A DNA stretch of 64,000 nt from Streptomyces sp. DG1A-41 (GCF_037055355.1 NZ_CP146350.1:6285001-6349000), one strand, 5' to 3'; numbered from the stretch's first letter, positions 9,185 to 20,870 are shown. Notes: generated by a model from the sequence alone, not told the origin. Numbers and translations: made by a program.

Positions 9185-9861
9185 CGGCCCCTGGAGCGGG
9201 GCGTGGCATAGGCAACGGGGAAAGCGCGGCGGAGATCACGACGACCTTCGTGGGACTGCCGCGCGACAGCTTCCGCATCCTCCACGTCAGTACCGGCAAC
9301 GTGTGCCGCTCGCCCATCACCGAGCGGCTGACCCGCCATTTCGTGCGGGAGCGGCTCGGGATCCTGGGCGGCGGGCTGATCGTGGAGAGCGCGGGCACCT
9401 GGGGTCACGAGGGCGCCCCCATGGAGGCCAACGCGGAGACCGTGCTGGCCGACTTCGGCGCGGACGCCTCCGGCTTCGTAGGCCGTGAGCTCCTCGACGA
9501 GCACGTGATCCGAGCCGACCTGGTACTGACCGCCACCCGGGACCACAGGGGGCAGGTCATCTCCATGGGGCACTCGGCGGGCCTGCGGACGTTCACGCTC
9601 AAGGAGTTCACCCGCCTGGTGAAGGCCATCGACCCGGCGACCCTGCCGCCCCTGGAGGAGGGCGTGGTCACCCGCGCGCGTGCGCTGGTGCGTGCCGCGG
9701 CGGCTCTACGCGGGTGGCTGCTGGCACCGAACGCCGAGGCGGACGAGGTGTACGACCCGTACGGGGCGCCCCTGACGTTCTTCCGGTCCGTCGGTGACGA
9801 GATACACCAGGCACTCGATCCGGTCGTCACGGCCCTGACGGGCGTCCCCGCAAAGACGTAA
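9181..9861 (+). CDS. Low-molecular-weight protein-tyrosine-phosphatase-like protein lacking the nucleophilic Cys
   Basis: 226 residues, longer than the usual 150-160, with a 30-residue N-terminal extension. The TTG start overlaps the upstream stop. The P-loop reads HVSTGNVCRSPITE, where active LMW-PTPs read VCxGNxCRSP: the nucleophile position is Ser37, while the second Cys42, Arg43 and Ser44 are kept. The C-terminal DP pair (VYDPYGAP), which supplies the general acid in the family, is also kept. The fold is therefore clear but ordinary phosphocysteine catalysis should be impossible; it may bind phosphoprotein or phosphosugar ligands. The same substitution occurs, from memory, in other Streptomyces, so it is not a sequencing artefact. 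Confidence 0.85.
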   Translation: MTAPGAGRGIGNGESAAEITTTFVGLPRDSFRILHVSTGNVCRSPITERLTRHFVRERLGILGGGLIVESAGTWGHEGAPMEANAETVLADFGADASGFVGRELLDEHVIRADLVLTATRDHRGQVISMGHSAGLRTFTLKEFTRLVKAIDPATLPPLEEGVVTRARALVRAAAALRGWLLAPNAEADEVYDPYGAPLTFFRSVGDEIHQALDPVVTALTGVPAKT

Positions 9862-9932
9862 CGACCGAGCGCCCCGGGGCCCCCGGGCCTACATTGGACG
9901 TACGTCACCGTCGACGCCGCCCGGAGCCCACC

Positions 9933-11171
9933 ATGACGGTCACCCCTGCCATCGAGGCCGACCTCCTGCGCCGCCAGGACCCCGAGCTCGCCGACATCCT
10001 GCTCGGCGAGCGGGAGCGGCAGGCGACCACGCTTCAGCTGATCGCCGCCGAGAACTTCAGCTCGCCGGCCGTCCTGGCCGCCCTCGGCTCGCCGCTCGCC
10101 AACAAGTACGCCGAGGGCTACCCGGGAGCGCGGCACCACGGTGGCTGCGAGATCGTCGACGTCGCCGAACGCCTCGCCGTGGACCGGGCCAGGGCGCTGT
10201 TCGGCGCCGAGCACGCCAACGTCCAGTCCCACTCCGGCTCTTCGGCCGTCCTGGCCGCCTACGCCGCCCTGCTGCGCCCCGGCGACACCGTCCTCGCCCT
10301 CGGCCTGCCGTACGGCGGCCATCTCACGCACGGCTCGCCGGCCAATTTCTCCGGCCGCTGGTTCGACTTCGTCGGATACGGCGTGGAGGCCGAGTCCGGG
10401 CTGATCGACCACGACCAGGTGCGCACCCTGGCCCGCACGCGCCGGCCCAAGGCGATCGTGTGTGGCTCGATCGCCTACCCCCGGCACATCGACTACGCGT
10501 TCTTCCGCGAGGTGGCCGACGAGGTGGGCGCGTATCTCGTCGCGGACGCCGCGCATCCCATCGGGCTCGTCGCCGGGGGAGCGGCGCCGAACCCGGTGCC
10601 GTACGCGGACATCGTCTGTGCGACCACCCACAAGGTGCTGCGGGGACCGCGCGGTGGCATGATCCTGTGCCGCGCGGAGCTGGCCGAGCGGGTCGACCGG
10701 GCCGTGTTCCCCTTCACACAGGGCGGCGCGCAGATGCACACGATCGCCGCCAAGGCGGTCGCGTTCGGGGAGGCGGCAGCACCGGCGTTCGCCGTGTACG
10801 CCCATCAGGTGGTCGCCAATGCGAGAGTTCTCGCGGCCCTCCTGGCCGCCGAGGGCCTGGTCGTCACCACGGGCGGCACGGACACCCACCTGATCACCGC
10901 CGACCCGGCGCCGCTCGGCGTCGACGGCCGCACCGCCCGGGGCCGTCTCGCCGCCGCCGGCCTGGTCATGGACTGCTGTGCGCTGCCGCACGGCGACGCC
11001 CGGGGACTCAGGCTGGGCACGGCCGCCGTCACCACGCAGGGCATGGGCGAGGCGGAGATGACGCGGATCGCGAAGCTGCTCGTGGGGGTGCTCAGGGGCG
11101 TGACCGAGACCGCGAGGGCCCGTGAAGAAGTGCGGGAGCTGGCCGGTGGATTTCCGCCGTATCCGGCTTGA
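9933..11171 (+). CDS. glyA: Serine hydroxymethyltransferase (GlyA paralogue)
   Basis: PLP enzyme interconverting serine and glycine with transfer of a one-carbon unit to tetrahydrofolate. The ATG at 9933 (GGAG seven bases before) is preferred over an upstream in-frame ATG at 9894 that has no ribosome site. 412 residues. Family signatures: QLIAAENFSSPAVLAALGS, YAEGYPGARHHGG, and the PLP lysine Lys234 in TTHKVLRGPRGG. Streptomyces usually have a second glyA elsewhere, so this may serve a special one-carbon need; the sequence does not show which. Confidence 0.92.
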   Translation: MTVTPAIEADLLRRQDPELADILLGERERQATTLQLIAAENFSSPAVLAALGSPLANKYAEGYPGARHHGGCEIVDVAERLAVDRARALFGAEHANVQSHSGSSAVLAAYAALLRPGDTVLALGLPYGGHLTHGSPANFSGRWFDFVGYGVEAESGLIDHDQVRTLARTRRPKAIVCGSIAYPRHIDYAFFREVADEVGAYLVADAAHPIGLVAGGAAPNPVPYADIVCATTHKVLRGPRGGMILCRAELAERVDRAVFPFTQGGAQMHTIAAKAVAFGEAAAPAFAVYAHQVVANARVLAALLAAEGLVVTTGGTDTHLITADPAPLGVDGRTARGRLAAAGLVMDCCALPHGDARGLRLGTAAVTTQGMGEAEMTRIAKLLVGVLRGVTETARAREEVRELAGGFPPYPA

Positions 11172-11300
11172 GCCGGGGTAAGCGCACCAGGGTGCCCAGC
11201 TACTCGTGCAACCATCGTCGCTACCCGGAAGTCCCCACACGTATGCGCGCATCGCTAGGGTGTGGGGCTGTGATGGCCAGCGAGACCTGTGGGGAAGCCC

Positions 11301-12644
11301 GTGCGTGAATACCTGCTGACGCTCTGCGTCACGGCCGCGGTGACGTATCTGCTGACAGGGCCGGTACGGAAGTTCGCGATCGTGGCCGGAGCGATGCCGG
11401 AGATCCGGGCACGTGACGTGCACCGGGAACCCACTCCGCGGCTCGGCGGGATCGCGATGTTCTTCGGGCTGTGCGCCGGCCTGCTGGTCGCCGACCACCT
11501 GACCAATCTCAGCCAGGTCTTCGAGACGTCGAACGAACCCCGGGCGCTGCTGTCAGGGGCGGCGGTGATCTGGCTGATCGGCGTGCTGGACGACAAGTTC
11601 GAGATCGACGCCCTGATCAAGCTGGGCGGCCAGATGATCGCCGCGGGCGTGATGGTCGTGCAGGGTCTGACGATCCTGTGGCTGCCGATCCCGGGCGTCG
11701 GTTCGGTCGCACTCACCCAGTGGCAGGGCACCCTGCTGACGGTCGCGCTGGTCGTCATCACCATCAACGCGGTCAACTTCGTCGACGGCCTGGACGGTCT
11801 CGCGGCCGGCATGGTCTGCATCGCGGCCGCCGCGTTCTTCCTCTACGCCTACCGGATCTGGTACTCGTACGGCATCGAGGCCGCCGCCCCCGCCACTCTC
11901 TTCTCGGCGATCCTGATGGGCATGTGCCTGGGCTTCCTGCCGCACAACATGCACCCGGCGCGGATCTTCATGGGCGACTCGGGCTCCATGCTGATCGGCC
12001 TGGTCCTGGCCGCCGGCGCGATCTCCGTCACGGGGCAGGTCGACCCGGACGCGCTCAACCTGTACGTCGGGTCGGAGAAGGAGGCCGTGCACCAGACGGT
12101 CCCCGTCTACATCCCGCTGCTGCTCCCGCTGACGATCATCGCGGTGCCGGCCGCCGACCTGATCCTGGCGATCGTGCGCCGCACCTGGCGCGGCCAGTCG
12201 CCGTTCGCCGCCGACCGCGGCCACCTGCACCACCGCCTGCTGGAGATCGGCCACTCGCACAGCCGCGCCGTGCTGATCATGTACTTCTGGTCGGCACTGA
12301 TCGCCTTCGGGGCGCTCGCCTACTCGGTCAACTCGGCGTCCATGTGGATCGTGCTCGGCATCGTGTTCCTCAGCGCGATCGGCCTGGCCCTGCTCCTGCT
12401 GCCGCGCTTCACGCCGCGCGCCCCGCGCTGGATGGAGCGGTTCGTGCCACCGCGCTACCGGCGCCGCGGGGTCCCGGCCCTGGCACCCGAGGCCTCGACG
12501 CCGGCGGCCGCCGCCGAGCAGCCGGCGGCGGCCGCGCGTGAGAACCGCGCCCCGGTGGTGTCCGGCGTCTCAGGAGTCAACGGGGCAACGGCCATTGGCG
12601 CCCGTTCGCGTCTGACGGACCGGCGTAAGGCCGGGACAAGGTAA
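11301..12644 (+). CDS. Undecaprenyl-phosphate N-acetylhexosamine-1-phosphate transferase (WecA/TagO/MraY family)
   Basis: Membrane enzyme that starts cell-wall glycopolymer synthesis by placing a sugar-phosphate on undecaprenyl phosphate. About ten membrane segments. Family motifs: REPTPRLGG, VLDDKFEID, NFVDGLDGLAAG, FMGDSGSM and DRGHLHHRLLEIG. The GTG at 11301 (GGGGAA upstream, MREYLLTL N-terminus) is chosen; a GTG at 11289 would add four residues. The last 60 residues are an Ala/Pro-rich cytoplasmic tail. The atp operon follows after 297 bp. Confidence 0.9.
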   Translation: MREYLLTLCVTAAVTYLLTGPVRKFAIVAGAMPEIRARDVHREPTPRLGGIAMFFGLCAGLLVADHLTNLSQVFETSNEPRALLSGAAVIWLIGVLDDKFEIDALIKLGGQMIAAGVMVVQGLTILWLPIPGVGSVALTQWQGTLLTVALVVITINAVNFVDGLDGLAAGMVCIAAAAFFLYAYRIWYSYGIEAAAPATLFSAILMGMCLGFLPHNMHPARIFMGDSGSMLIGLVLAAGAISVTGQVDPDALNLYVGSEKEAVHQTVPVYIPLLLPLTIIAVPAADLILAIVRRTWRGQSPFAADRGHLHHRLLEIGHSHSRAVLIMYFWSALIAFGALAYSVNSASMWIVLGIVFLSAIGLALLLLPRFTPRAPRWMERFVPPRYRRRGVPALAPEASTPAAAAEQPAAAARENRAPVVSGVSGVNGATAIGARSRLTDRRKAGTR

Positions 12645-12799
12645 GAATCTGACTAGAGCATTGCCAAGTCGTGGGGTTGTGATGGGCGAACGAAGCGCCT
12701 CAATACCAGACAAGTCGGCGGTGTTCTCGCTCAGACGCGCATGTTCACTCTCATGTGTGACTGCGCGCACACCTTCAGGTAAAGACTGCATCAAATAGT

Positions 12800-12817
12800 T
12801 TGTGATACGGTTCACGA
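12800..12817 (+). promoter_or_regulatory. Candidate Rex operator in front of the atp operon
   Basis: TTGTGAT-ACGG-TTCACGA differs at two positions from the Rex consensus TTGTGAA-N4-TTCACAA. It overlaps TACGGT (12806-12811), a plausible -10 hexamer, so a bound repressor would block the polymerase. Rex senses NADH/NAD+ and controls respiratory genes in Streptomyces. The site also resembles a CRP half-site pair (TGTGA-N6-TCACG), so CRP is an alternative. Confidence 0.55.
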
Positions 12818-12941
12818 GAACCCCCGGATAGAGCCGAAGGACCGTAGTGCGACGGTCCATTGGTGTGAGGTCTCCACTCAGCCCGGGACTACGCTCGTCC
12901 ATGACGACACCCCTGCCCCCTGCGAAAGCGGAGTTGCCGCC

Positions 12942-13379
12942 ATGCCGTCCAATGACGCCCGGATCTTGGCCCAGGCCGCCGTGCCCACGGCTGCCGTCGG
13001 TGCTGTTGCCGCCGTCATCAGTGGCGTGGTGGCCGGTGGCAAGGGGGTGATCGGGGCGGTCGTCGCGGCGCTCGTGGTGATCCTGTTCATGGGGATCGGT
13101 CTCTACGTTCTCCAGCGCACTGCCAAATCGCTTCCGCACCTCTTCCAGGCGATGGGCCTGATGCTCTACGCAGCGCAGATTCTGCTGCTGTTCGTCTTCA
13201 TGGCCGCCTTCAAGAACACCACGTTGTTCCACCCCAAGGCCTTCGCTCTCACGCTCGTCGCCGGCACCCTCGCGTGGATCGCCGCGCAGACGCGTGCCCA
13301 CATGAAAGCCAAGATTCTTTACGTCGAGCCCGAGTCGACGACGGGCGGGAAGCCCGAAAAGTCGGGGCACTCGTCGTGA
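12942..13379 (+). CDS. atpI: ATP synthase protein I
   Basis: Small hydrophobic protein at the head of the atp operon. In other bacteria AtpI helps assemble the c-ring; it is not part of the finished enzyme. 145 residues with four predicted membrane segments (about 15-35, 40-62, 75-95, 100-120) and a charged C-terminal tail (EPESTTGGKPEKSG). ATG at 12942 just after GCGGAG. No strong motif exists in this family, so the call rests on size, hydrophobicity and position before atpB. Confidence 0.85.
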   Translation: MPSNDARILAQAAVPTAAVGAVAAVISGVVAGGKGVIGAVVAALVVILFMGIGLYVLQRTAKSLPHLFQAMGLMLYAAQILLLFVFMAAFKNTTLFHPKAFALTLVAGTLAWIAAQTRAHMKAKILYVEPESTTGGKPEKSGHSS

Positions 13380-13604
13380 GGGGTAGGGCCGGGATAAGTA
13401 GGCATGAGATCTCCTGCTATCGTCCGGTGCCAACTGCGGCATCGCGGGCGCGGGCATCCGAGCTGACGCCTGCTCTATCGCGAGGCGAGATGCCCCCCAG
13501 CCGCCCCCACATCCGTAACACCAGTCCCGTGCCGAACCGCGGCTCTGTGCCGCGCCGACACAACGAGGTTGCCGTACCCATGCGTCACGCCGAAGGAGCC
13601 CGCG

Positions 13605-14423
13605 GTGAGTGCTGACCAGACCCAGCTCGCCTTTGACTGGAGCTGTCGGATCATGTCCGACAACGGGTGTGGTTTTCCGGCTCCGGGCCTGCACTCGTTC
13701 CTCTTCAAGCCGATCGCCACGGTTGGAGGGTTCGAGTTCAACAAGGTGATGCTGCTCGCGGTCATCACCACCCTGCTTGTCGTCACCTTCTTCACGCTCG
13801 CCTTCGGCAAGGCGAAGGTGGTGCCGGGCAAGCTCCAGATGGTCGGTGAAGCCGGCTACGACTTCGTCCGCCGCGGCATCGTCTACGAGACCCTCGGAAA
13901 GAAGGAGGGCGAGAAGTACGTCCCCTTGATGGTCTCGCTGTTCTTCTTCATCTGGATCATGAACATCTGGTCCGTGATCCCGCTGGCGCAGTTCCCGGTG
14001 TCGTCGATCATCGCCTACCCGATGGTGCTGGCCGCCATCGTCTACGTGGTGTGGGTCTCGCTGACTTTCAAGCGGCACGGTTTCGTCGGCTTCTTCAAGA
14101 ACGTCACCGGCTACGACAAGGAACTCGGCCCGGTTCTCCCGCTCGTGATGGTCATCGAGTTCTTCTCGAACCTGCTCGTTCGCCCCTTCACGCACGCGGT
14201 CCGACTCTTCGCCAACATGTTCGCCGGCCACCTGATGCTGGTGATGTTCACCGTCGCCTCCTGGTACCTGCTGAACAGCTGGATGATCCCGGCCGCCGGT
14301 GTCTCCTTCGTCATGACGATGGTCATGATCCTCTTCGAGCTCTTCGTGCAGGCCGTTCAGGCGTACGTCTTCGTCCTCCTTGCCTGCTCGTACATCCAGG
14401 GCGCTCTCGCCAAGCACCACTGA
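13605..14423 (+). CDS. atpB: ATP synthase Fo subunit a
   Basis: Proton-channel subunit of the membrane sector. The GTG at 13605 has AAGGAG seven bases upstream; an in-frame ATG at 13569 has no ribosome site. 272 residues with five to six membrane helices. The essential arginine sits in the conserved TM segment VRLFANMFAGHLML. A 225-bp gap separates it from atpI, long enough to hold a second promoter, but none is clear. Confidence 0.97.
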   Translation: MSADQTQLAFDWSCRIMSDNGCGFPAPGLHSFLFKPIATVGGFEFNKVMLLAVITTLLVVTFFTLAFGKAKVVPGKLQMVGEAGYDFVRRGIVYETLGKKEGEKYVPLMVSLFFFIWIMNIWSVIPLAQFPVSSIIAYPMVLAAIVYVVWVSLTFKRHGFVGFFKNVTGYDKELGPVLPLVMVIEFFSNLLVRPFTHAVRLFANMFAGHLMLVMFTVASWYLLNSWMIPAAGVSFVMTMVMILFELFVQAVQAYVFVLLACSYIQGALAKHH

Positions 14424-14738
<315 letters not shown>

Positions 14739-14779
14739 CGAACGCCGACGAGCCGAACCTTTCGACGAAAGGCACTGAT

Positions 14780-15328
14780 GTGATCGCCAACCTGGTGCAG
14801 CTGGCGGCCGAGGAGAAGCAGAACCCGCTCATTCCTCCGGGCCCCGAGCTGCTCGTCGGCACCATCGCCTTCGCCATCGTGTTCTTCTTCTTCTGGAAGA
14901 AGCTGCTTCCGAACATCAACAAGGTTCTGGAGGAGCGCCGCGCGGCGATCGAAGGCGGTATCGAAGAGGCCGAGACCATGAAGGTCGAGGCCCAGAGCGT
15001 GCTTGAGCAGTACAAGGCACAGCTCGCCGAGGCCCGGCACGAGGCCGCGCGCCTGCGCCAGGAGGCGCAGGAGCAGGGTGCCGCCCTCATCGCCGAGATG
15101 CGGGCCGAGGGCCAGCGGCAGCGCGAGGAGATCGTCGCCGCCGGTCACGCCCAGATCGAGGCCGACCGCAAGGCCGCGTCGTCCGCGCTGCGTCAGGACG
15201 TCGGCAAGCTCGCCACCGACCTGGCCGGCAAGCTCGTCGGCGAGTCCCTCGAGGACCACGCCCGCCAAAGCCGCGTGATCGACCGGTTCCTCGACGACCT
15301 CGAGGAGAAGGCCGAGGCCGGCCGATGA
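14780..15328 (+). CDS. atpF: ATP synthase Fo subunit b
   Basis: Stator stalk subunit. 182 residues: one N-terminal membrane helix (about 24-45, FAIVFFFFWKKLLP) followed by a long charged coiled coil that reaches to subunit delta. The start is GTG at 14780 after GAAAGG; an overlapping ATG at 14778 is out of frame. The stop overlaps the delta gene start (ATGA), so b and delta are translationally coupled. Confidence 0.97.
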   Translation: MIANLVQLAAEEKQNPLIPPGPELLVGTIAFAIVFFFFWKKLLPNINKVLEERRAAIEGGIEEAETMKVEAQSVLEQYKAQLAEARHEAARLRQEAQEQGAALIAEMRAEGQRQREEIVAAGHAQIEADRKAASSALRQDVGKLATDLAGKLVGESLEDHARQSRVIDRFLDDLEEKAEAGR

Positions 15329-16140
15329 ACGGAGCGAGCCGCGAGGCCCTGGCAGCCGCACGTGAGCGTCTCGACGCGCTGACGGACTCCACGTCCGTGG
15401 ACGCCGGCTCGCTCGCCGACGAGCTGGCCGCCGTCACCGCGCTGCTCGACCGCGAGGTGTCGCTGCGTCGGGTCCTCACCGACCCGGCGCAGGCCGGTGA
15501 GGCCAAGGCCGAACTGGCCCAGCGCCTGCTCGGAACCCAGGTCAGCGGCCCGGCCGCCGACCTGGTCGCCGGAATGGTGCGCTCCCGCTGGTCGCAGTCG
15601 CGCGACCTGGTGGACGCGCTGGAGACGCTGGCCGACACCGCCGACCTCACCGCGGCGCAGAAGGCGGGCAAGCTCGACGACGTCGAGGACGAGCTGTTCC
15701 GCTTCGGGCGGATCGTCTCCGGCAGCACCGAGCTGCGCGCCGCGCTGACCGACCGCAAGGCCACCGCCTCGGCCAAGAGCCGGCTGCTGCGCGGCCTGCT
15801 CGGCGGCCGGGCACAGGCGGCCACCGAGCGTCTGGTGACGCGCCTTGTGACCGCGCCGCGGGGACGTAGCCTGGAGTCGGGACTGGAGTCCCTGTCCAAG
15901 CTCGCCGCCGAGCGCCGGGACCGCATGGTCGCCACCGTCACCTCGGCGGTACCGCTGAGCGACGCGCAGAAGCAGCGCCTGGGCGCCGCCCTCGCGAAGC
16001 TCTACGGCCGCAAGATGCACCTCAACCTGGACGTGGACCCCGAGGTCCTCGGCGGGATCCGGGTGCAGGTCGGCGACGAGGTCATCAACGGCTCCCTCGC
16101 GGACCGCATCGAGGACGCCAGCCGCCGGCTCACGAGCTGA
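15325..16140 (+). CDS. atpH: ATP synthase F1 subunit delta
   Basis: Links the b stalk to the top of the F1 head. 271 residues, about 90 longer than E. coli delta; the extra N-terminal part is typical of Streptomyces and is not the b-delta fusion of mycobacteria. The family's C-terminal signature is [24 protein letters not shown] overlap with atpF. Confidence 0.95.
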   Translation: MNGASREALAAARERLDALTDSTSVDAGSLADELAAVTALLDREVSLRRVLTDPAQAGEAKAELAQRLLGTQVSGPAADLVAGMVRSRWSQSRDLVDALETLADTADLTAAQKAGKLDDVEDELFRFGRIVSGSTELRAALTDRKATASAKSRLLRGLLGGRAQAATERLVTRLVTAPRGRSLESGLESLSKLAAERRDRMVATVTSAVPLSDAQKQRLGAALAKLYGRKMHLNLDVDPEVLGGIRVQVGDEVINGSLADRIEDASRRLTS

Positions 16141-16264
16141 GCAGCAACTCAATAGGCAGTACGTACTTACGACGGCCCTGGTTGGGCCGTGCAGAAGAAT
16201 CCTGGGGGTCGCCCCCAGACCCCCTAAGAAACTTCGGGCCCAACAAGGAGAGCAGGGAACCCAG

Positions 16265-17854
16265 ATGGCGGAGCTCACGATCCGGCCGGAGGAGATCCGG
16301 GACGCGCTGGAGAACTTCGTCCAGGCGTACAAGCCGGACGCGGCCTCGCGCGAGGAGGTCGGTACGGTCACCTTTGCCGGCGACGGCATCGCGAAGGTCG
16401 AGGGCCTGCCCTCGACCATGGCCAACGAGCTGCTGAAGTTCGAGGACGGCACCCTCGGCCTCGCCCTCAACCTCGAGGAGCGCGAGATCGGTGCCATCGT
16501 CCTCGGTGAGTTCAGCGGCATCGAGGAGGGGCAGCCGGTCAGCCGTACCGGCGAGGTCCTGTCCGTCGCGGTCGGCGAGGGTTACCTCGGCCGCGTGGTG
16601 GACCCCCTCGGCACCCCGATCGACGGCCTCGGCGAGATCGAGACGGACAGCCGTCGCGCCCTGGAGCTTCAGGCTCCGGGCGTCATGGTCCGCAAGTCGG
16701 TGCACGAGCCGATGGAGACGGGCTACAAGGCCGTCGACACCATGACCCCGATCGGCCGTGGCCAGCGTCAGCTGATCATCGGTGACCGCCAGACCGGCAA
16801 GACCGCCCTGGCCGTCGACACGATCATCAACCAGCGCGACAACTGGCGCTCGGGCGACCCGAACAAGCAGGTCCGCTGCATCTACGTCGCCATCGGCCAG
16901 AAGGGCTCCACCATCGCCGGCGTGCGCGGCGCTCTGGAGGAGGCCGGCGCGCTGGAGTACACGACCATCGTCGCCGCCCCGGCGTCCGACCCGGCCGGCT
17001 TCAAGTACCTGGCGCCGTACACCGGTTCGGCCATCGGCCAGCACTGGATGTACCAGGGCAAGCACGTCCTGATCATCTTCGACGACCTGTCGAAGCAGGC
17101 CGACGCCTACCGCGCCGTGTCGCTGCTGCTGCGCCGCCCGCCGGGCCGTGAGGCCTACCCGGGTGACGTCTTCTACCTGCACTCCCGCCTGCTGGAGCGC
17201 TGCGCCAAGCTCTCCGACGAGATGGGGGCCGGCTCGATGACCGGTCTGCCGATCGTCGAGACGAAGGCCAACGACGTCTCGGCGTTCATCCCGACCAACG
17301 TCATCTCCATCACCGACGGCCAGTGCTTCCTGGAGTCGGACCTGTTCAACGCCGGTCAGCGTCCCGCGCTGAACGTCGGTATCTCGGTCTCCCGAGTCGG
17401 TGGCTCCGCCCAGCACAAGGCGATCCGCCAGGTCTCCGGCCGTCTGCGTGTGGACCTCGCCCAGTTCCGTGAGCTGGAGGCGTTCGCCGCCTTCGGTTCC
17501 GACCTGGACGCCGCGTCCAAGGCGCAGCTGGAGCGTGGTCAGCGCATGGTCGAGCTGCTGAAGCAGCCGCAGTACCAGCCGATGGCCACCGAGGACCAGG
17601 TCGTCTCCATCTGGGCCGGCACCACCGGCAAGATGGACGAGGTTCCGGTCGCCGACATCCGCCGCTTCGAGAAGGAGCTGCTGGAGTACCTGCACCGCAA
17701 GGAGCAGGGCCTGCTGACCTCCATCCGCGAGGGCGGGAAGATGTCGGACGACACCCTCCAGGCCATGGCCGACGCCATCGCGGAGTTCAAGAAGCAGTTC
17801 GAGACCTCCGACGGCAAGCTGCTCGGCGAGGACGCCCCGGCTGCCGGCAAGTGA
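16265..17854 (+). CDS. atpA: ATP synthase F1 subunit alpha
   Basis: Non-catalytic nucleotide-binding subunit of the F1 hexamer. 529 residues; ATG at 16265 after AGGAGAG. The N-terminal beta-barrel domain is followed by the nucleotide domain with P-loop [10 protein letters not shown] (about 175) and the alpha-type signature [18 protein letters not shown] 124-bp gap to atpH holds a small GC-rich inverted repeat (GGGGGTCGCCCCC, about 16205-16218) but no clear promoter. Confidence 0.98.
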   Translation: MAELTIRPEEIRDALENFVQAYKPDAASREEVGTVTFAGDGIAKVEGLPSTMANELLKFEDGTLGLALNLEEREIGAIVLGEFSGIEEGQPVSRTGEVLSVAVGEGYLGRVVDPLGTPIDGLGEIETDSRRALELQAPGVMVRKSVHEPMETGYKAVDTMTPIGRGQRQLIIGDRQTGKTALAVDTIINQRDNWRSGDPNKQVRCIYVAIGQKGSTIAGVRGALEEAGALEYTTIVAAPASDPAGFKYLAPYTGSAIGQHWMYQGKHVLIIFDDLSKQADAYRAVSLLLRRPPGREAYPGDVFYLHSRLLERCAKLSDEMGAGSMTGLPIVETKANDVSAFIPTNVISITDGQCFLESDLFNAGQRPALNVGISVSRVGGSAQHKAIRQVSGRLRVDLAQFRELEAFAAFGSDLDAASKAQLERGQRMVELLKQPQYQPMATEDQVVSIWAGTTGKMDEVPVADIRRFEKELLEYLHRKEQGLLTSIREGGKMSDDTLQAMADAIAEFKKQFETSDGKLLGEDAPAAGK

Positions 17855-17875
17855 CGTAAGGAAGGGACCTGACTC

Positions 17876-18793
17876 ATGGGAGCCCAGCTCCGGGTCTACA
17901 AGCGTCGCATCCGATCCGTCACCGCGACCAAGAAGATCACGAAGGCGATGGAGATGATCGCCGCCTCGCGCGTCGTCAAGGCGCAGCGCAAGGTGGCGGC
18001 GTCCACGCCGTACGCGACCGAGCTCACCCGGGCGGTCGCGGCGGTCGCCACCGGATCGAACACCAAGCACCCGCTGACGACTGAGCCGGAGAACTCGACC
18101 CGCGCCGCGGTCCTGCTCCTCACGAGCGACCGCGGTCTGGCCGGCGCCTTCAACTCCAACGCCATCAAGGCCGCGGAGAGGCTCACGGCGAAGCTCGAAG
18201 GTGAGGGCAAGGAGGTCGTCAGCTACATCGTCGGCCGCCGTGGTCTCGCCCACTACAACTTCCGCGAGCGCAAGGTCGCGGAGTCGTTCACGGGCTTCAC
18301 CGACGCCCCGTCGTACGCGGACGCCAAGAAGGTCGCGGCCCCGCTGATCGAGGCCATCGAGACGGAGACGGCCGAGGGCGGCGTGGACGAGCTCCACATC
18401 GTCTACACCGAATTCGTGTCGATGATGACGCAGACGGCCATCGAGGCCCGGCTGCTGCCGCTCAGCCTCGACGAGGTCGCGCAGGAGGCCAAGCCCAAGG
18501 GCGAGATCCTCCCGCTGTTCGACTTCGAGCCCTCGGCGGAGGACGTCCTGGACGCCCTGCTGCCGCGCTACGTGGAGAGCCGGATCTACAACGCGCTGCT
18601 CCAGTCGGCCGCCTCCAAGCACGCCGCCACGCGGCGTGCGATGAAGTCGGCCACCGACAACGCCGGAGAGCTCATCGAGACGCTCACCCGGCTTGCCAAC
18701 CAGGCCCGCCAGGCCGAAATCACCCAGGAAATCAGCGAGATCGTCGGTGGCGCCAGTGCCCTGGCCGACGCGACCGCGGGGAGTGACCGATAA
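17876..18793 (+). CDS. atpG: ATP synthase F1 subunit gamma
   Basis: Central rotating shaft. 305 residues. Conserved N-terminal helix [19 protein letters not shown] and C-terminal helix [16 protein letters not shown], the two strands of the coiled-coil shaft, with the Rossmann-like middle domain between. ATG at 17876. atpD begins at the base directly after its stop codon. Confidence 0.97.
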   Translation: MGAQLRVYKRRIRSVTATKKITKAMEMIAASRVVKAQRKVAASTPYATELTRAVAAVATGSNTKHPLTTEPENSTRAAVLLLTSDRGLAGAFNSNAIKAAERLTAKLEGEGKEVVSYIVGRRGLAHYNFRERKVAESFTGFTDAPSYADAKKVAAPLIEAIETETAEGGVDELHIVYTEFVSMMTQTAIEARLLPLSLDEVAQEAKPKGEILPLFDFEPSAEDVLDALLPRYVESRIYNALLQSAASKHAATRRAMKSATDNAGELIETLTRLANQARQAEITQEISEIVGGASALADATAGSDR

Positions 18794-20230
<1,437 letters not shown>

Positions 20231-20263
20231 GCCTCGCGCTCGACATAGGAGCCTCGTGCTCAT

Positions 20264-20298
20264 GACGGAGGGGGCGGGCGCGTCCCGCCCCCTCCGTC
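20264..20298 (+). terminator. Hairpin between atpD and atpC
   Basis: A perfect 15-bp stem, 20264-20278 with 20284-20298, loop CGCGT, inside the operon and followed by a 64-base gap to atpC. It could end part of the transcripts or stabilise the upstream mRNA and so lower epsilon relative to beta. Confidence 0.65.
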
Positions 20299-20362
20299 AC
20301 GCCTACTAGACTTGTAACCAACACCCGGCACTCCCGCCGGGTGGTGACCCGAGGAGCCACCC

Positions 20363-20740
20363 TTGGCTGCTGAGCTGCACGTCGCGCTGGTCGCGGCCGA
20401 CCGTGAGGTCTGGTCCGGCCAGGCCACCCTGGTCGTCGCGCGCACCACGTCCGGCGACATCGGCGTCATGCCCGGTCACCAGCCGCTGCTCGGTGTGCTG
20501 GAGTCGGGCCCGGTGACCATCCGTACGAGTGATGGCGGGACGGTCGTCGCCGCGGTCCACGGCGGTTTCATCTCGTTCGCGGACGACAAGCTCTCGCTCC
20601 TGGCGGAGGTCGCGGAGCTGTCGGACGAGATCGATGTCCAGCGCGCGGAGCAGGAGCTCGAGCGTGCGAAGGCGGAGGACGACGCGGAGGCCCAGCGCCG
20701 CGCGGACGTCCGTCTGCGTGCGGCCACGGCGGCGCGCTGA
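20363..20740 (+). CDS. atpC: ATP synthase F1 subunit epsilon
   Basis: Regulatory subunit at the base of the central stalk; its C-terminal helices can inhibit ATP hydrolysis. 125 residues. TTG start at 20363, with GAGGAG before it. N-terminal beta-sandwich (LHVALVAADREVWSG, GDIGVMPGHQPLLG) and a C-terminal helical hairpin rich in Glu and Arg. Last gene of the operon, ahead of a 17-bp terminator. Confidence 0.96.
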   Translation: MAAELHVALVAADREVWSGQATLVVARTTSGDIGVMPGHQPLLGVLESGPVTIRTSDGGTVVAAVHGGFISFADDKLSLLAEVAELSDEIDVQRAEQELERAKAEDDAEAQRRADVRLRAATAAR

Positions 20741-20765
20741 CTCCGCCCGCCGTGTGATGACGTCA

Positions 20766-20832
20766 CTCAGCCGCGGCTGGGTACCGGAGAGATCCGGACC
20801 CAGCCGCGGCTGAGGCGGATGTGGGTGTTTTT
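20766..20832 (+). terminator. Main terminator of the atp operon
   Basis: A perfect 17-bp stem, 20766-20782 with 20798-20814, contains an inner CCGG/CCGG pairing and is followed by a T-rich run (20827-20832). It is the strongest intrinsic terminator in the window. Confidence 0.9.
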
Positions 20833-20870
20833 TACGTTCCGTTACCTAGGAGACGAGGAGGTCGGTGTCG

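Noticed and set aside
12990..13604. Second promoter between atpI and atpB
   Set aside because: TATCGT near 13420 is -10-like but no -35 partner at proper spacing was found.
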